Source of the DNA: Mesorhizobium australicum WSM2073
GTDB taxonomy: Bacteria; Pseudomonadota; Alphaproteobacteria; Rhizobiales; Rhizobiaceae
NCBI RefSeq assembly: GCF_000230995.2
Contig: NC_019973.1
Span: 3,796,001-3,860,000 of the forward strand
Direction: 5' to 3'
Length of the DNA: 64,000 nt
Made by a program: the position numbers and the translations under genes. Below are positions 16,635 through 26,281 of this stretch, piece after piece; within the stretch, counting starts at the first letter, position 1; the number at the start of each line of letters is the position of its first letter. The notes beneath the pieces are model-generated. The model was not told the origin of the DNA. It searched no databases and saw nothing but the letters and a program-made list of their open reading frames with translations.

Positions 16635-17469
16635 GTTGTTGAAGTCAACACCAGAGTTGCTGAGGTCATCTGTCCTTCCGGCACTGGTCGCGGTTGCGAT
16701 CTTTGGCGCCGTGGGCCAGGCCGTGGCTTTCGACGACAAGGTGTTCGACGACAAGACCGGAGTGAAGCCGCAGTCGAGCCCCTGGGCGGTGTTCCAGTTC
16801 GGCTTCTCCGCCTACAAGAACGGCCACAAGGAACAGGCGGCCGAGGCCTATAAATACGCCGCCGAAAACGGCCAGATCGGCGCCACCTGGAAGCTTGCCC
16901 GCATGTATGCCGAAGGCGACGGCGTGGCCCGCGACGATTATGAGGCGTTCAAGTTCTTCTCGGAGATCGTAGACCAGGACGTCGAGCCCGGCTCTCCGGA
17001 AGAAAGCTACGTCTCCGACGCGCTGGTGGCGCTGGGCGACTATCTGCGCAAGGGCATTCCCGGCAGCCCGGTCAGCGAGAACGAGGTGGCGGCGCAGGAA
17101 TACTACATGCGCGCCGCCGCCAATTACCGCAATCCGAACGCCCAGTTCGAGATGGGGCAGATGTTCCTGAAGGGTGAAGGCGGCGTGAAGGCCAGCGTCA
17201 AGCAGGCCGGGCGCTGGTTCCAGCTCGCCGCCGAGAAGGGCCATGCCGGCGCGCAGGCGACGCTTGGCCATCTGTTGTTCCAGAGCGGCAAGGTCGTGCG
17301 CGGCCTGGCGATGATGACAGCGGCCCTCGAGCGTGCTTCCCCGGCCGATCAGCCCTGGATTCGCGGCATGCAGGAAGAGGCCTTCGCCGCTGCCGGCGAA
17401 GCCGACCGTCGCACCGCGATCTCACTGGCCGACGATATCCTGACCAAGGGCAGCAACGTCGATCAGTAA
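16621..17469 (+). CDS. exoR: ExoR-like periplasmic regulator with Sel1/TPR-like repeats
   Basis: A 282-residue protein with an N-terminal signal region ([20 protein letters not shown], then QAVAFDDK) and Sel1-like helical repeats: [60 protein letters not shown], and a closing [13 protein letters not shown] with DDRRTAI-like DRRTAIS. This matches ExoR, the periplasmic inhibitor of the ExoS-ChvI two-component system controlling exopolysaccharide and motility in rhizobia. The ATG at 16621 lies within the last codons of ilvD; the longer frame from 16576 would have a poor signal peptide. Coupling to ilvD is unusual. Confidence 0.85.
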   Translation: MRISELLKSTPELLRSSVLPALVAVAIFGAVGQAVAFDDKVFDDKTGVKPQSSPWAVFQFGFSAYKNGHKEQAAEAYKYAAENGQIGATWKLARMYAEGDGVARDDYEAFKFFSEIVDQDVEPGSPEESYVSDALVALGDYLRKGIPGSPVSENEVAAQEYYMRAAANYRNPNAQFEMGQMFLKGEGGVKASVKQAGRWFQLAAEKGHAGAQATLGHLLFQSGKVVRGLAMMTAALERASPADQPWIRGMQEEAFAAAGEADRRTAISLADDILTKGSNVDQ

Positions 17470-17492
17470 GGTTCTTTCGAGGAACCAGAAAA

Positions 17493-17792
17493 TCAGTTTT
17501 CGGTTGGCTCCGTCGGCACCATGCTTGGCGCGGGTGTGGAGATCGGCGTGACGTGCAGGTGCGGCGCCATCGTGTTTGCGGGGCAGCTATCGCCGACCTT
17601 TGTCCACGACGTGTTGTTGAGCACCATGTCGCAGCGAGCCAAATGACTCTGATCGGCGACCGTCAGGCAGGCGACCTGGCCGACCGGATAGGATTTTCCA
17701 TTGGCAAGACATTCCTGCGCGGCGAAGGCCGGCACGATCGCGGCCGTGGCGAGTGCCAAGCCGATCGGACAAAGAGCAAATCGAATGGTCAT
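17493..17792 (-). CDS. Hypothetical secreted protein
   Basis: A 99-residue protein beginning MTIRFALCPIGLALATAAIV with cleavage likely after PAFAA. The mature part has four cysteines (QECLANGK, GQVACLTV, LARCDMVL, DSCPAN) that could form two disulfides, and a Pro/Thr-rich tail. No family is recognised. The ATG at 17792 is preceded by a G-rich stretch; an in-frame ATG at 17810 is possible. It is convergent with exoR, with 23 bases between stops. Confidence 0.6.
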   Translation of the reverse strand: MTIRFALCPIGLALATAAIVPAFAAQECLANGKSYPVGQVACLTVADQSHLARCDMVLNNTSWTKVGDSCPANTMAPHLHVTPISTPAPSMVPTEPTEN

Positions 17793-17860
17793 GGGAACCC
17801 CCGCCGCCATGATGATCTCCCATCATGCGTCGGAATGTGGCGATATGAGGGTTTCTCTGG

Positions 17861-18658
17861 TTATCCGGCCGGCTGCAGCGCGAGGTTGATCGCTACCGGG
17901 ACGTGATCGGACGGTTTTTCCCAGGCGCGCACATGTTTTTCGATCGAAGCCGATGAGAACCGGTTTGCGGCTTCCGGCGACAACAGCAGATGGTCGATGC
18001 GGATGCCGTTGTTCTTCTGCCAGGCGCCGGCCTGATAATCCCAGAACGTGTAGGTATCAGGCGCATCGGTGACCGCGCGCACCGCTTCGGTGAAGCCGAG
18101 GTTCAGCAGCCGGCGGAAGGCCTGCCGCGTCCGCGGCTGGAACAGCGCGTCGCCCAGCCAGTTCTCCGGAAACCGCGCGTCGATGGGCTCGGGGATGACA
18201 TTGTAGTCGCCGGCCAGCACCAGCGCCTCTTCCAGCCTCAGGCGCTCCTGCGCCCACCGCTCCAGCCGCGCCATCCACGACAGCTTGTAGGGGAACTTCT
18301 TCTCGTCATCGATCGGGTTGCCGTTGGGCAGATAGAGCGAGGCGACACGAAGTGCGCCCTTGTCGGTGGAAAAAACACCCTCGATGAAACGGGCCTGCTC
18401 GTCGATGTCGTCGCCCGGCAGGCCCCTGATGACCTCGTCGAAAGGAAGCTTCGACAGCAGGGCGACACCGTTGAAGCCCTTCTGGCCATGGGTTTCGACA
18501 TTATAGCCAAGCGCCTCGATCTCGGCACGCGGGAACTGCTCGTCGACCGTCTTGATCTCCTGCAGGCAGACGATGTCGGGCGCGCTCTCGGTCAGCCAAT
18601 GGGTCAGGTTGCCGATGCGGGCGCGCACGCCGTTGATGTTCCAGGTGACGATTTTCAT
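17861..18658 (-). CDS. xthA: Exodeoxyribonuclease III
   Basis: A 265-residue endonuclease/exonuclease/phosphatase-fold enzyme. It starts MKIVTWNINGVRARIGNL, then DIVCLQEIKT (catalytic Glu), SLYLPNGNP, LVLAGDYNVIPEP (catalytic D and N) and RIDHLLLSP with a final SDHVPV (catalytic D-H). It acts as an AP endonuclease and 3' exonuclease in base-excision repair. It follows a VOC gene by seven bases on the same strand, and erpA is just upstream of that, so the three may be one transcript. Confidence 0.95.
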   Translation of the reverse strand: MKIVTWNINGVRARIGNLTHWLTESAPDIVCLQEIKTVDEQFPRAEIEALGYNVETHGQKGFNGVALLSKLPFDEVIRGLPGDDIDEQARFIEGVFSTDKGALRVASLYLPNGNPIDDEKKFPYKLSWMARLERWAQERLRLEEALVLAGDYNVIPEPIDARFPENWLGDALFQPRTRQAFRRLLNLGFTEAVRAVTDAPDTYTFWDYQAGAWQKNNGIRIDHLLLSPEAANRFSSASIEKHVRAWEKPSDHVPVAINLALQPAG

Positions 18659-18665
18659 GACGGTC

Positions 18666-19058
18666 TCATTGTTCCTGCGGCGGGCGGCGTTCAACGAGTC
18701 CGATCGTATTGCCTGCCGGGTCCTTTATAAAGGCCATCCATTCGCTTTCCCCCGCCGGGCCGAACTGGCCCTCGGTGTCGCGATGGACGAGCGCCGGCGG
18801 CGCGGTGAAGGGAATGCCGGCTGCCTTGGCCTCGGCATAAAAGGCTTCGAGGCCTGACATGTCGAGATAGAGAGTGCCGGCCGGGATGCCGTCGGTGAAC
18901 AACAGCCTGACATTGCCGGCCATGATGAAGGCAATGCCGGGCGGATCGTAGCGGGCATGAATGCTCATGCCGAGGACGTCGCGCCAAAAGACCAGCGTCG
19001 CGTCGAGGTCGCGACCGGCGGAGAGCGCAACCTGACGAACCGCGCCAGTAGCGGGCAT
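18666..19058 (-). CDS. VOC family (glyoxalase-fold) protein
   Basis: This 130-residue protein shows a paired beta-alpha-beta-beta-beta layout: VRQVALSAGRDLDATLVFWR, LYLDMSGLEAFYAEAKAAGI and the final MAFIKDPAGNTIGLVER, whose D-P-x-G-N is the usual VOC ending. Members bind a metal and act as lyases, dioxygenases or resistance proteins; nothing points to one substrate. The ATG at 19058 (MPATGAV) fits the domain start; the frame extends further without homology. It sits between erpA and xthA with very short gaps. Confidence 0.8.
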   Translation of the reverse strand: MPATGAVRQVALSAGRDLDATLVFWRDVLGMSIHARYDPPGIAFIMAGNVRLLFTDGIPAGTLYLDMSGLEAFYAEAKAAGIPFTAPPALVHRDTEGQFGPAGESEWMAFIKDPAGNTIGLVERRPPQEQ

Positions 19059-19065
19059 CTCGGTC

Positions 19066-19413
19066 CTAGATGGAGAAGCTGGTGCCGCAGCCGCAGGAGG
19101 CGACCGCATTCGGGTTCCTGATCTGGAACGACTGTCCCATCAGATCGTCGACGAAATCGATCACCGAGCCACCCATATAGACCAGCGACAGATCGTCGAT
19201 CAGCACCGTGGCGCCATTCTTCTCGATGGCGACGTCGTCGTCATTGCGTGTGTCGACCAGATCGAATTTGTAGGAAAAGCCGGAGCAGCCGCCACCTTCG
19301 ACGGACACACGCAGCGCCGTCTTGCCGGCTTCGGCCGAAACAATCCTGGCGATCCGCTTGGCCGCGGCCTCGGTCATATCGACTTTCATGGCAGTCTTGG
19401 CATCCGCGCCCAT
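19066..19413 (-). CDS. erpA: Iron-sulfur cluster insertion protein ErpA (HesB/IscA family)
   Basis: A 115-residue A-type carrier. The three conserved cysteines appear in [12 protein letters not shown] and at the C-terminus in [11 protein letters not shown]. It delivers Fe-S clusters to target proteins. Start at 19413 (MGADAKTAM) has AAGGTG upstream; MKVDMTEAA at 19389 is also possible. It is divergent from dgt with 76 bases between starts, so both promoters must lie there. The pairing of erpA and dgt is common in alphaproteobacteria. Confidence 0.92.
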   Translation of the reverse strand: MGADAKTAMKVDMTEAAAKRIARIVSAEAGKTALRVSVEGGGCSGFSYKFDLVDTRNDDDVAIEKNGATVLIDDLSLVYMGGSVIDFVDDLMGQSFQIRNPNAVASCGCGTSFSI

Positions 19414-19489
19414 GGGCGTCACCTTGCTTTCGGTTTCACATGATAGGTATGAAGCGCGACGGGGCAAGTCAACTGCGGCAGCATCAGCC

Positions 19490-20704
19490 ATGACAAATGA
19501 GCTTGGCGACATCGGTTTTGGCTATCGGCCACGCGCGGCCTACGCCACGGATCCCGCACGTTCGCGCGGCCGGCTGTTCGACGAGGTGGAGAGTCCGACC
19601 CGCACACCGTTCCAGCGTGACCGCGACCGGATCATCCATTCGACGGCGTTTCGGCGGCTCAAGCACAAGACGCAGGTCTTCATCGCGCACGAAGGCGACC
19701 ACTACCGCACAAGGCTGACCCATTCGATCGAGGTGGCGCAGATCGCACGTGCCCTGGCGCGGGCGCTGCGTGGCGACGAGGATCTCGCCGAAGCGGTGGC
19801 GCTGGTGCATGATTTCGGCCACACGCCTTTTGGCCACACAGGCGAGGACGCGCTGAACGAAAAGATGGCGGCGTGGGGCGGCTTCGACCACAACGCACAA
19901 TCGCTGCGCATCGTGACCAGGCTGGAGGCGCGCTACGCTGAATTCGACGGGCTCAACCTGAGCTGGGAAACGCTGGAAGGCCTGGTCAAGCACAATGGTC
20001 CGCTCACCGACAGTAGCGGCCAAGGCCTGAAAGGGCCGGTACCGCAGGCGATCCGCGACTACTCGCAACTGCAGGATCTCGAGCTCGACCGGTTCGCCGG
20101 CATCGAAGCGCAGTGCGCGGCGATTGCCGACGACATTGCCTACAACACGCATGATATCGATGATGGGCTGAGGTCAGGGCTGCTGACGCTTGACATGCTG
20201 AAGGCCGTTTCGCTGCCTGGAACGATCCTGAAAGCTGTGCGCGAGCGCTATCCCAGGCTTGATGACGTGCGCACCGGCCACGAATTGATGCGGCGCCAGA
20301 TCACGGCCATGGTCGAGGATGTGATCAAGTCGACCACCGCCAATCTGGAGCGGATCAGGCCGCTGAGCGCTGACGCGGTCAGGGCGGCGGGCGAAACGAT
20401 GGTAACATTTTCGATCGAGATGGCGGAAGCCGAGAAGGAACTGAAGGCCTTCCTCTACAAGCACCTCTACCGGCACGAGGAGGTCATGCGGGTGCGTGCG
20501 GACGCCGAGCAGATCGTCCGGGACCTGTTCGACGTCTATTTCGCCAACCCGCGCGCCATGCCGGACGGCTGGCGCGAAGGGCTGGACCGCGCCGAGGATC
20601 GCATCAAAGCGCGCAGCGTCGCCGATTTCCTGGCCGGCATGACCGACACCTACGCGCTCAAGGAACACAGGCGTTTGTTTGACCGCACCCCGGATTTGAG
20701 CTAG
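19490..20704 (+). CDS. dgt: Deoxyguanosinetriphosphate triphosphohydrolase-like protein
   Basis: This 404-residue HD-domain protein has the metal-binding motifs [15 protein letters not shown] and [18 protein letters not shown], the latter the H-D pair, plus the N-terminal RSRGRLFDE and [15 protein letters not shown] typical of dNTPase type 2. It hydrolyses dGTP or other dNTPs to nucleoside and triphosphate. The start [18 protein letters not shown] at 19490 matches the family; the frame extending to 19322 runs antisense through erpA. A small hairpin CCGGCC-AAAG-GGCCGG at 20720-20735 separates it from argS. Confidence 0.92.
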   Translation: MTNELGDIGFGYRPRAAYATDPARSRGRLFDEVESPTRTPFQRDRDRIIHSTAFRRLKHKTQVFIAHEGDHYRTRLTHSIEVAQIARALARALRGDEDLAEAVALVHDFGHTPFGHTGEDALNEKMAAWGGFDHNAQSLRIVTRLEARYAEFDGLNLSWETLEGLVKHNGPLTDSSGQGLKGPVPQAIRDYSQLQDLELDRFAGIEAQCAAIADDIAYNTHDIDDGLRSGLLTLDMLKAVSLPGTILKAVRERYPRLDDVRTGHELMRRQITAMVEDVIKSTTANLERIRPLSADAVRAAGETMVTFSIEMAEAEKELKAFLYKHLYRHEEVMRVRADAEQIVRDLFDVYFANPRAMPDGWREGLDRAEDRIKARSVADFLAGMTDTYALKEHRRLFDRTPDLS

Positions 20705-20764
20705 GGCGGGCTCGATTTGCCGGCCAAAGGGCCGGATTCGTGATAAAGCCACCGAGCATACACC

Positions 20765-22522
20765 ATGAACATCTTCGCCGATTTCACCGCGCGAGTCACA
20801 AAGGCTGTCGAAGCGCTAGACCTGAAGGACCAGGACGGCGTTTCGCCTGATCTGTCGCGCATCGCCGTCGAGCCGCCGCGCGACGCCAGCCATGGCGATC
20901 TCGCGACCAATGCGGCGATGGTGCTGGCCAAGCCAACCGGACAGAACCCGCGCGCGCTGGCCGAGAGATTGGCGGACGCCCTGCGGGCCGACCAGGATGT
21001 CGCCGCCGCCGAGGTCGCCGGTCCCGGCTTCGTCAATCTCAGGCTCCAGGACGGTTTCTGGCAGGCGCATCTATCGGCGCTTTTGGGCGAGGGTCCCAAC
21101 TACGGCCGCTCGACGATCGGCGCCGGCCGCAAAACCAATGTCGAATATGTCTCGGCCAATCCGACCGGGCCGATGCATGTCGGCCATTGCCGGGGCGCCG
21201 TCGTCGGGGATGCGCTCGCCAACCTGATGGCGTTCGCCGGTTACGACGTGACCAAGGAATATGTCATCAACGACGCCGGCTCGCAGATCGACGTGCTAGG
21301 GCGCTCGGCGATGTTGCGCTATCGCGAGGCGCTTGGCGACGATGTTGGTGAGATTCCGGCAGGACTTTATCCCGGCGACTATCTGGTCTCCGTCGGCGAG
21401 GCTCTGGTCAGGGAGTTTGGCCGTTCCTTGCTGCAGATGCCTGATGACGAGGCATTGGCCATCGTCAAGGATCGCACCATAGATGCGATGATGGTGATGA
21501 TCCGCGAGGACCTTGCACTGCTCAACGTGCATCACGACGTGTTCTTCTCCGAACGCACGCTGCATGCCGACAATGCCAGGAAGATCCGCTCGGCGATCAA
21601 CGACCTGACGCTGAAGGGCCATATCTACAAGGGCAAGCTGCCGCCGCCCAAGGGCGAGAAGCCGGACGACTGGGAAGACCGCGAACAGACGCTGTTCCGT
21701 TCGACCGCCGTCGGCGACGACATGGATCGGGCGCTGGTCAAGTCCGACGGCTCGTTCACCTATTTCGCGGCCGACGTGGCTTATCTCAAGGACAAGGTCG
21801 ACCGCGGCTTCGTCGACCTGATCTATGTTCTCGGCGCCGACCATGGCGGCTACGTCAAGCGCCTGGAAGCCCTGGCACGGGCCATTGCCGGCGACGACGT
21901 CAAGCTCACCGTTCTGCTGTGCAATCTCGTGAAGCTGTTTCGCGATGGCGAGCCGGTGCGGATGTCGAAGCGGTCCGGTGACTTCGTGACGCTGCGCGAG
22001 GTGGTGGAAGAAGTCGGACGCGATCCGATCCGCTTCATGATGCTTTATCGCAAGAACGATGCGCCGCTCGATTTCGATTTCGCCAAGGTGACCGAACAGT
22101 CCAAGGACAATCCGGTGTTTTACGTGCAGTACGCCTCGGCGCGCTGCCATTCGGTGTTCCGGCAGGCGAGCGAACAATTGGGCGAGGCGAATTTCGACCG
22201 CAACAGCCTGGCGGCAGCGTCAACGTCGTTGACCGACGAAGGTGAAATCGGCTTGATCAGGAAGCTTGCGGAATATCCGCGCCTGATCGAGTCCGCCGCT
22301 CTTGCGCTCGAGCCGCATCGGCTGGCATTTTATCTTTATGATCTGGCTTCCAGTTTCCATGGACACTGGAACCGGGGTACGGATAATCCGGACTTACGTT
22401 TTGTTAAGGTTAACGACCGACAATTGACGCATGCCAGACTAGGGCTGGTGCAGGCTGTTTCGGATGTTCTGACGTCCGGCCTGACGTTGATCGGGGCCGC
22501 CGCGCCCACCGAAATGCGTTAG
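20765..22522 (+). CDS. argS: Arginyl-tRNA synthetase
   Basis: A 585-residue class I enzyme. The HIGH box is in [19 protein letters not shown], the KMSKS-like box in [13 protein letters not shown], and the C-terminal DALR anticodon-binding domain includes [17 protein letters not shown]. The N-terminal Arg-tRNA-synthetase domain (about 1-90) precedes the catalytic core. The gene lies 60 bases after dgt and about 100 bases before the SPOR protein gene, an order commonly kept in Rhizobiales. Confidence 0.97.
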   Translation: MNIFADFTARVTKAVEALDLKDQDGVSPDLSRIAVEPPRDASHGDLATNAAMVLAKPTGQNPRALAERLADALRADQDVAAAEVAGPGFVNLRLQDGFWQAHLSALLGEGPNYGRSTIGAGRKTNVEYVSANPTGPMHVGHCRGAVVGDALANLMAFAGYDVTKEYVINDAGSQIDVLGRSAMLRYREALGDDVGEIPAGLYPGDYLVSVGEALVREFGRSLLQMPDDEALAIVKDRTIDAMMVMIREDLALLNVHHDVFFSERTLHADNARKIRSAINDLTLKGHIYKGKLPPPKGEKPDDWEDREQTLFRSTAVGDDMDRALVKSDGSFTYFAADVAYLKDKVDRGFVDLIYVLGADHGGYVKRLEALARAIAGDDVKLTVLLCNLVKLFRDGEPVRMSKRSGDFVTLREVVEEVGRDPIRFMMLYRKNDAPLDFDFAKVTEQSKDNPVFYVQYASARCHSVFRQASEQLGEANFDRNSLAAASTSLTDEGEIGLIRKLAEYPRLIESAALALEPHRLAFYLYDLASSFHGHWNRGTDNPDLRFVKVNDRQLTHARLGLVQAVSDVLTSGLTLIGAAAPTEMR

Positions 22523-22625
22523 GTTTGACTAAAAAACCTGTCACCTTTTGCCCACATTGCGCTGGTAAGGGCCAACCCTGCGCGACGTCCATGGCGTCCG
22601 AATGAGTGCGAGTTCGGGAACAATA

Positions 22626-25600
22626 ATGGCAGACAGAACCCAGCTGAGAGTAGCCGACAACAACGACATCGCCGCCGATGATCCGTTCGCGGAACTGACC
22701 AGGATCATGGGATTCGACCCCCGCCAGCCGGTCAAGCCGCAGGCGCCGGCCGAGCCGAAAGCCATGGTCGCCGATCAGGCTGCGGGAGAGGGCGATTTCG
22801 ACATCGATCTCGAGAAGGAACTTATGGGCGAATTCGACGCTGCCGACAGCGTCGTCGCTCCGCTTGTCGAGGCTCATGAGCCGGCATTCGAGCCGGTGGC
22901 AATCGATGTGTCGGATGACGATCTCGCGCTGTCGCTTGATGACGATTTTCACCTGGACATGGCTGAGGTCGATGACCGGACGGTGGCCGCCAGCCATGCC
23001 GGCGCCGCGGAAGCTGTGCCGTCCGTCGAGCCTGCCGTCGACATCGATTTCGACAATACCGTGGCCAGCTCGCTCGCAGACGTTTCGGCCTTCTACGACG
23101 ATCTGCCGATGGAAGACGAGCTTGCCGCTTCCCTCGACCGGGATTTCCATATCGAGGACGAGGCCGCCGAGCCCCGGTATGCCGTTGAATCGCCGGTTGC
23201 AGAAGTGGCGGCAGCGGCCGAGCCGGCTTCCGATCAAGAATTCGACGATGCCGTTGCGATCTCGCTCGAGGACGAGCTGATGCTCGACGACCATTCGGCG
23301 GATCAGCGCCAAGTGGCTGCTGCCGAATATCCAGAGCCGGCGCCGGCCACCGCGGATGAGACCCAGTCGATCTCCGGCGAGGATTTCGTTGGTCAGTTCG
23401 ACGATGCCATGGCCGATGTCGACGTGGATTTTGACGTTCAGGCCGACGAGCCAGAAGCTTTTGAGGAGCCGCGAGCACATGAGTTGCTTGCCGATGTCAT
23501 CGGCACGAAGGACGAGGTTCCAGGCGCTGAAGCCATTTCGGATGACGCTTTCGACCTGGATTTGGACGAGGCGTTTGCCGAGCCCGCCGAAGAGCCAGCC
23601 GCCGAAATTGCCGCGGCTCCCGCGCAGCCGATGGCGGCAGCCATCGCGCCCCCAGTGCAGGCGCCCATCACGGACGAACGAAGCCTCGAAGACGAGTTGA
23701 ACGCGCTTCTTGGCGCCATGACCGCGCGCACGCTGCCGTCGGCCAGGGAGCCGGCCATGGCTCAGCCGGTCGTGCCCCAGCCGGCCGCCGCGCCTGTTCA
23801 GCCGCCACTCGTCTCGACTGCAAAGGCCGCGGAGGAACCTGTCGATCTTGTTGGTGATCTCGACTGGGATCTCGATGAAGCAGCGTCCCAGGATGTGCAT
23901 CAGTCCGGTTCCGACCAGGCCGCCGACGTTGACCTCGACGACCTGCTGCTCGACGAGCTTCAGGACCATGATTTCGGCTCGGAGACCGCTGAACAGGGCG
24001 AGGTCAATTTCGACAATGGCGCCATCGACGCCATCCGGGCCGAGGGCGTTGACCCGCATGAGGAAACAGCTTCCCTGCAGGATCAAGCCGATTCGCTCGA
24101 TTGGCTGGCGGAACGCTCCGCGCCGTCGGAGCCGGCCCGTTCGTGGAGCCGCGTGACACCGGTTCCCCAACAGCCGGCATTTGCCGCGCAGCCTGCCGCC
24201 TCGATGGCGGCCTGGACGGCAGCACCGGAAACGGCCGCCGTGCCGTCCTACCGGCCGGCCGAGCCGGTTGCAGCCGCTCCCTACGTGGCTCCATCGGCAC
24301 CGCAGGCGCAGCAGTCCTCGCGTTATGAAGAGATGCCCGATGTCGAGACGGTCGATGTGCCGGAGCGCGTCGTGGCGCTGGCCGACGATCTCGACATTCC
24401 AGAGTTGCATTTCGAAGACGATGAGCCGGTAGCATCCGGTTATGACGATCTCGACGCCGAATTCGCCAGCCTTCTGACTGAAATGAATTCGGTGGAGGTC
24501 GCGCCTGCTTCTGCCACTAGCGCCGCCTATGCGGACGAATCCTACAATGCCGGGTTCAATCCGGGATACGGCGCGGCCAATCCGGGATATGGCGACGCCA
24601 ATCCGGGATATGACGCGGTCAATCCGGAATATGAAGAATCCAGGCCGACCTATCAGCCGGAAGCGCGGACCTATGCGGCACGGCCGGCGGAAATGCCTGC
24701 CCGCGCGGCGGCGGCCTCGACCTATGCCGATGCTGCTGAAGGCTTCGATGATCTGCCCGGCAGCCAGCCGATCTCGCAGGCGGACGATTTCACCGTCGAT
24801 GAACTCGACTACGATCCCGAACTGGACGAAGCGATGTCGGTTCCGGGTCTCGGCGAGCGGGAAGCCGCCCGGTCGTCCGGCCGGCGCGGCCTCTTCATCG
24901 CGGCGATAGTCGGTGCCGTGGCGGTCGCGGGCGGTCTTGGCGCCTTTGCGCTGTCTTTCGGCGGCAAGGGCGGCAGTGAGGCTCCGGTGATCGTCAAGGC
25001 CGATAATTCACCGATCAAGATCAAGCCGGAAAATCCGGGCGGCACCGTGGTGCCGAACCAGGACAACAAGGTCTATGACGCGGTGGTCAAGGGCGCGAAG
25101 CCGGCCGAGCCGGTCCAGCAGAAGCTCGTCACCAACGCCGAGGAGCCGGTGGACGTGCAGGCGAAGGACCCGGCCCGCGCCGTCGATCTTTCTCCCGACC
25201 AGAACGCCGCCGCCGGCACGGATGGCGCAGGTGACGTCTCGACCGCTGGTGCGGCCCCCGCCAACATTGCGGCGCCCACGCCGAAGTCGGAGGATCGCAT
25301 CGCGCAGGTCCTGCAGGAAGCCGACAAGGGCACCAGCAACGATGTCGTTGCCGTTGCGCCGCGCAAGGTTAGGACCATGGTGGTCAAGTCCGACGGCTCG
25401 CTGGTGGCGCGTGAGGATCCGGCACCGGCCGCACCCCAGGTCGCCGCGGCGGAGCCGACCGATCCGGCACCACAGCATGTGGCGCCTGCCGCGCAGGCCA
25501 ATGCCGACCAGACTGGGGCCGACCAGACCGGTACCGCCCAGACTGGCACCGCCCAGACTGGCACCGCCCAGACTGGCACCGACCAGACTGGCACCGTGGC

Positions 25601-26039
25601 GCCCGCCGCCGCGCAGGCCGACGATGAGCCGGCTCTGAAGCCCGCGGCCAAGCCTGCCAAGGCGCAGTCGGCCAATACGCCAGCCAAGGTTGCAATCGCG
25701 CCGCAGCGTCCGTCCGACCAGCCGGTCGACGTGGTCGGCGAGGTCAAGCCAGATCAGGTCGCTTCCATCGATCCCGCCTCGACCGCGACCGGCAGCGGTT
25801 CGTGGTCGATGCAGATCGCTTCTCAGCCGACGGTAGAGAGTGCCCAGTCGACCTACCAGGACCTGCAGCGCCGCTACGGCAGCGTGCTCTCCGGCCGCAC
25901 GGCCAACATCGTCAAGGCCGAGATCGCCGGCAAGGGCACGTTCTACCGCGTGCGCGTTCCGGCTCAGTCGCGCAACGATGCGATCAATTTGTGCACCAGC
26001 TACAAGACCGCGGGCGGCAACTGCTTCGTATCGCGCTAG
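22626..26039 (+). CDS. Giant SPOR-domain protein
   Basis: A 1137-residue single-pass protein. The first 750 or so residues are strongly acidic, poor in motifs and likely disordered, with repeated DIDFDN / SLEDEL / LDDDF elements. One membrane helix (RGLFIAAIVGAVAVAGGLGA) follows. The periplasmic part is Pro/Ala/Thr-rich and ends in a SPOR domain (WSMQIASQPTVESAQSTYQD to GGNCFVSR) that binds denuded peptidoglycan at septa. Two internal repeat tracts occur. The start MADRTQLR at 22626 has GGGA upstream. Its place between argS and nagZ suggests a cell-wall or division role. A 15-bp stem terminator follows. Confidence 0.85.
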   Translation: MADRTQLRVADNNDIAADDPFAELTRIMGFDPRQPVKPQAPAEPKAMVADQAAGEGDFDIDLEKELMGEFDAADSVVAPLVEAHEPAFEPVAIDVSDDDLALSLDDDFHLDMAEVDDRTVAASHAGAAEAVPSVEPAVDIDFDNTVASSLADVSAFYDDLPMEDELAASLDRDFHIEDEAAEPRYAVESPVAEVAAAAEPASDQEFDDAVAISLEDELMLDDHSADQRQVAAAEYPEPAPATADETQSISGEDFVGQFDDAMADVDVDFDVQADEPEAFEEPRAHELLADVIGTKDEVPGAEAISDDAFDLDLDEAFAEPAEEPAAEIAAAPAQPMAAAIAPPVQAPITDERSLEDELNALLGAMTARTLPSAREPAMAQPVVPQPAAAPVQPPLVSTAKAAEEPVDLVGDLDWDLDEAASQDVHQSGSDQAADVDLDDLLLDELQDHDFGSETAEQGEVNFDNGAIDAIRAEGVDPHEETASLQDQADSLDWLAERSAPSEPARSWSRVTPVPQQPAFAAQPAASMAAWTAAPETAAVPSYRPAEPVAAAPYVAPSAPQAQQSSRYEEMPDVETVDVPERVVALADDLDIPELHFEDDEPVASGYDDLDAEFASLLTEMNSVEVAPASATSAAYADESYNAGFNPGYGAANPGYGDANPGYDAVNPEYEESRPTYQPEARTYAARPAEMPARAAAASTYADAAEGFDDLPGSQPISQADDFTVDELDYDPELDEAMSVPGLGEREAARSSGRRGLFIAAIVGAVAVAGGLGAFALSFGGKGGSEAPVIVKADNSPIKIKPENPGGTVVPNQDNKVYDAVVKGAKPAEPVQQKLVTNAEEPVDVQAKDPARAVDLSPDQNAAAGTDGAGDVSTAGAAPANIAAPTPKSEDRIAQVLQEADKGTSNDVVAVAPRKVRTMVVKSDGSLVAREDPAPAAPQVAAAEPTDPAPQHVAPAAQANADQTGADQTGTAQTGTAQTGTAQTGTDQTGTVAPAAAQADDEPALKPAAKPAKAQSANTPAKVAIAPQRPSDQPVDVVGEVKPDQVASIDPASTATGSGSWSMQIASQPTVESAQSTYQDLQRRYGSVLSGRTANIVKAEIAGKGTFYRVRVPAQSRNDAINLCTSYKTAGGNCFVSR
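24558..24632 (+). repeat. 21-bp coding tandem repeat (NPGYGxA) in the SPOR protein
   Basis: Near-identical 21-base units begin at 24558, 24579, 24600 and 24621 (AATCCGGGATAYGRCGCSGYC pattern, last one partial). They encode NPGYGAA, NPGYGDA, NPGYDAV and NPEY in the cytoplasmic disordered part. Confidence 0.8.
25506..25595 (+). repeat. 15-bp coding tandem repeat (D/A-QTGT) in the SPOR protein
   Basis: Six consecutive 15-base units of the form GMCCAGACTGGCACC. Units three to five (25536-25580) are identical. They encode DQTGA, DQTGT, AQTGT (three times) and DQTGT in the periplasmic linker before the SPOR domain. Identity between units suggests recent expansion and possible length variation between strains. 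Confidence 0.9.
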
Positions 26040-26047
26040 AGCCGGAT

Positions 26048-26148
26048 GATTTCAGGTCGAGTCGACCTGAAATCTGAATCCGTCTCTAAATCAAGAGATA
26101 GAGCATGTCGTCCGAAAACCGTTTCACACTTTTCGGCATCATGCTCTA
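26048..26148. repeat. Rhizobial palindromic intergenic repeat (two hairpins), copy 1
   Basis: Hairpin one is GATTTCAGGTCGA / TCGACCTGAAATC (26048-26074), 13-bp arms around one base. Hairpin two is TAGAGCATG...CCGAAAA / TTTTCGG...CATGCTCTA (26099-26148). The second part matches the family typified by GAGCATGAT...CCGAAAA seen many times in Mesorhizobium and related genomes (RIME-like mosaic elements). It begins eight bases after the SPOR gene stop. Confidence 0.8.
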
Positions 26149-26167
26149 GGCGTCGATCCAATCTCTC

Positions 26168-26203
26168 AAAGTCGGCGCGGCCGAAGGCCGCGCCGACTTT
26201 TTC
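26168..26203 (+). terminator. Terminator after the SPOR protein gene
   Basis: AAAGTCGGCGCGGCC and GGCCGCGCCGACTTT form a perfect 15-bp stem with loop GAA, followed by TTC. It separates the SPOR gene from nagZ. Confidence 0.85.
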
Positions 26204-26281
26204 ATGTGGAAGCCTGTTTTGCAGCCGGCCATGCGGTCAGGGATGATTCCCTTTGACCGCGCGAAGCCCTAGACTCCTGAA

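Noticed and set aside
22410..24410. 666-codon open frame antisense to argS end and SPOR gene
   Set aside because: Shadow of the acidic SPOR frame; basic, repetitive composition and no start signal.
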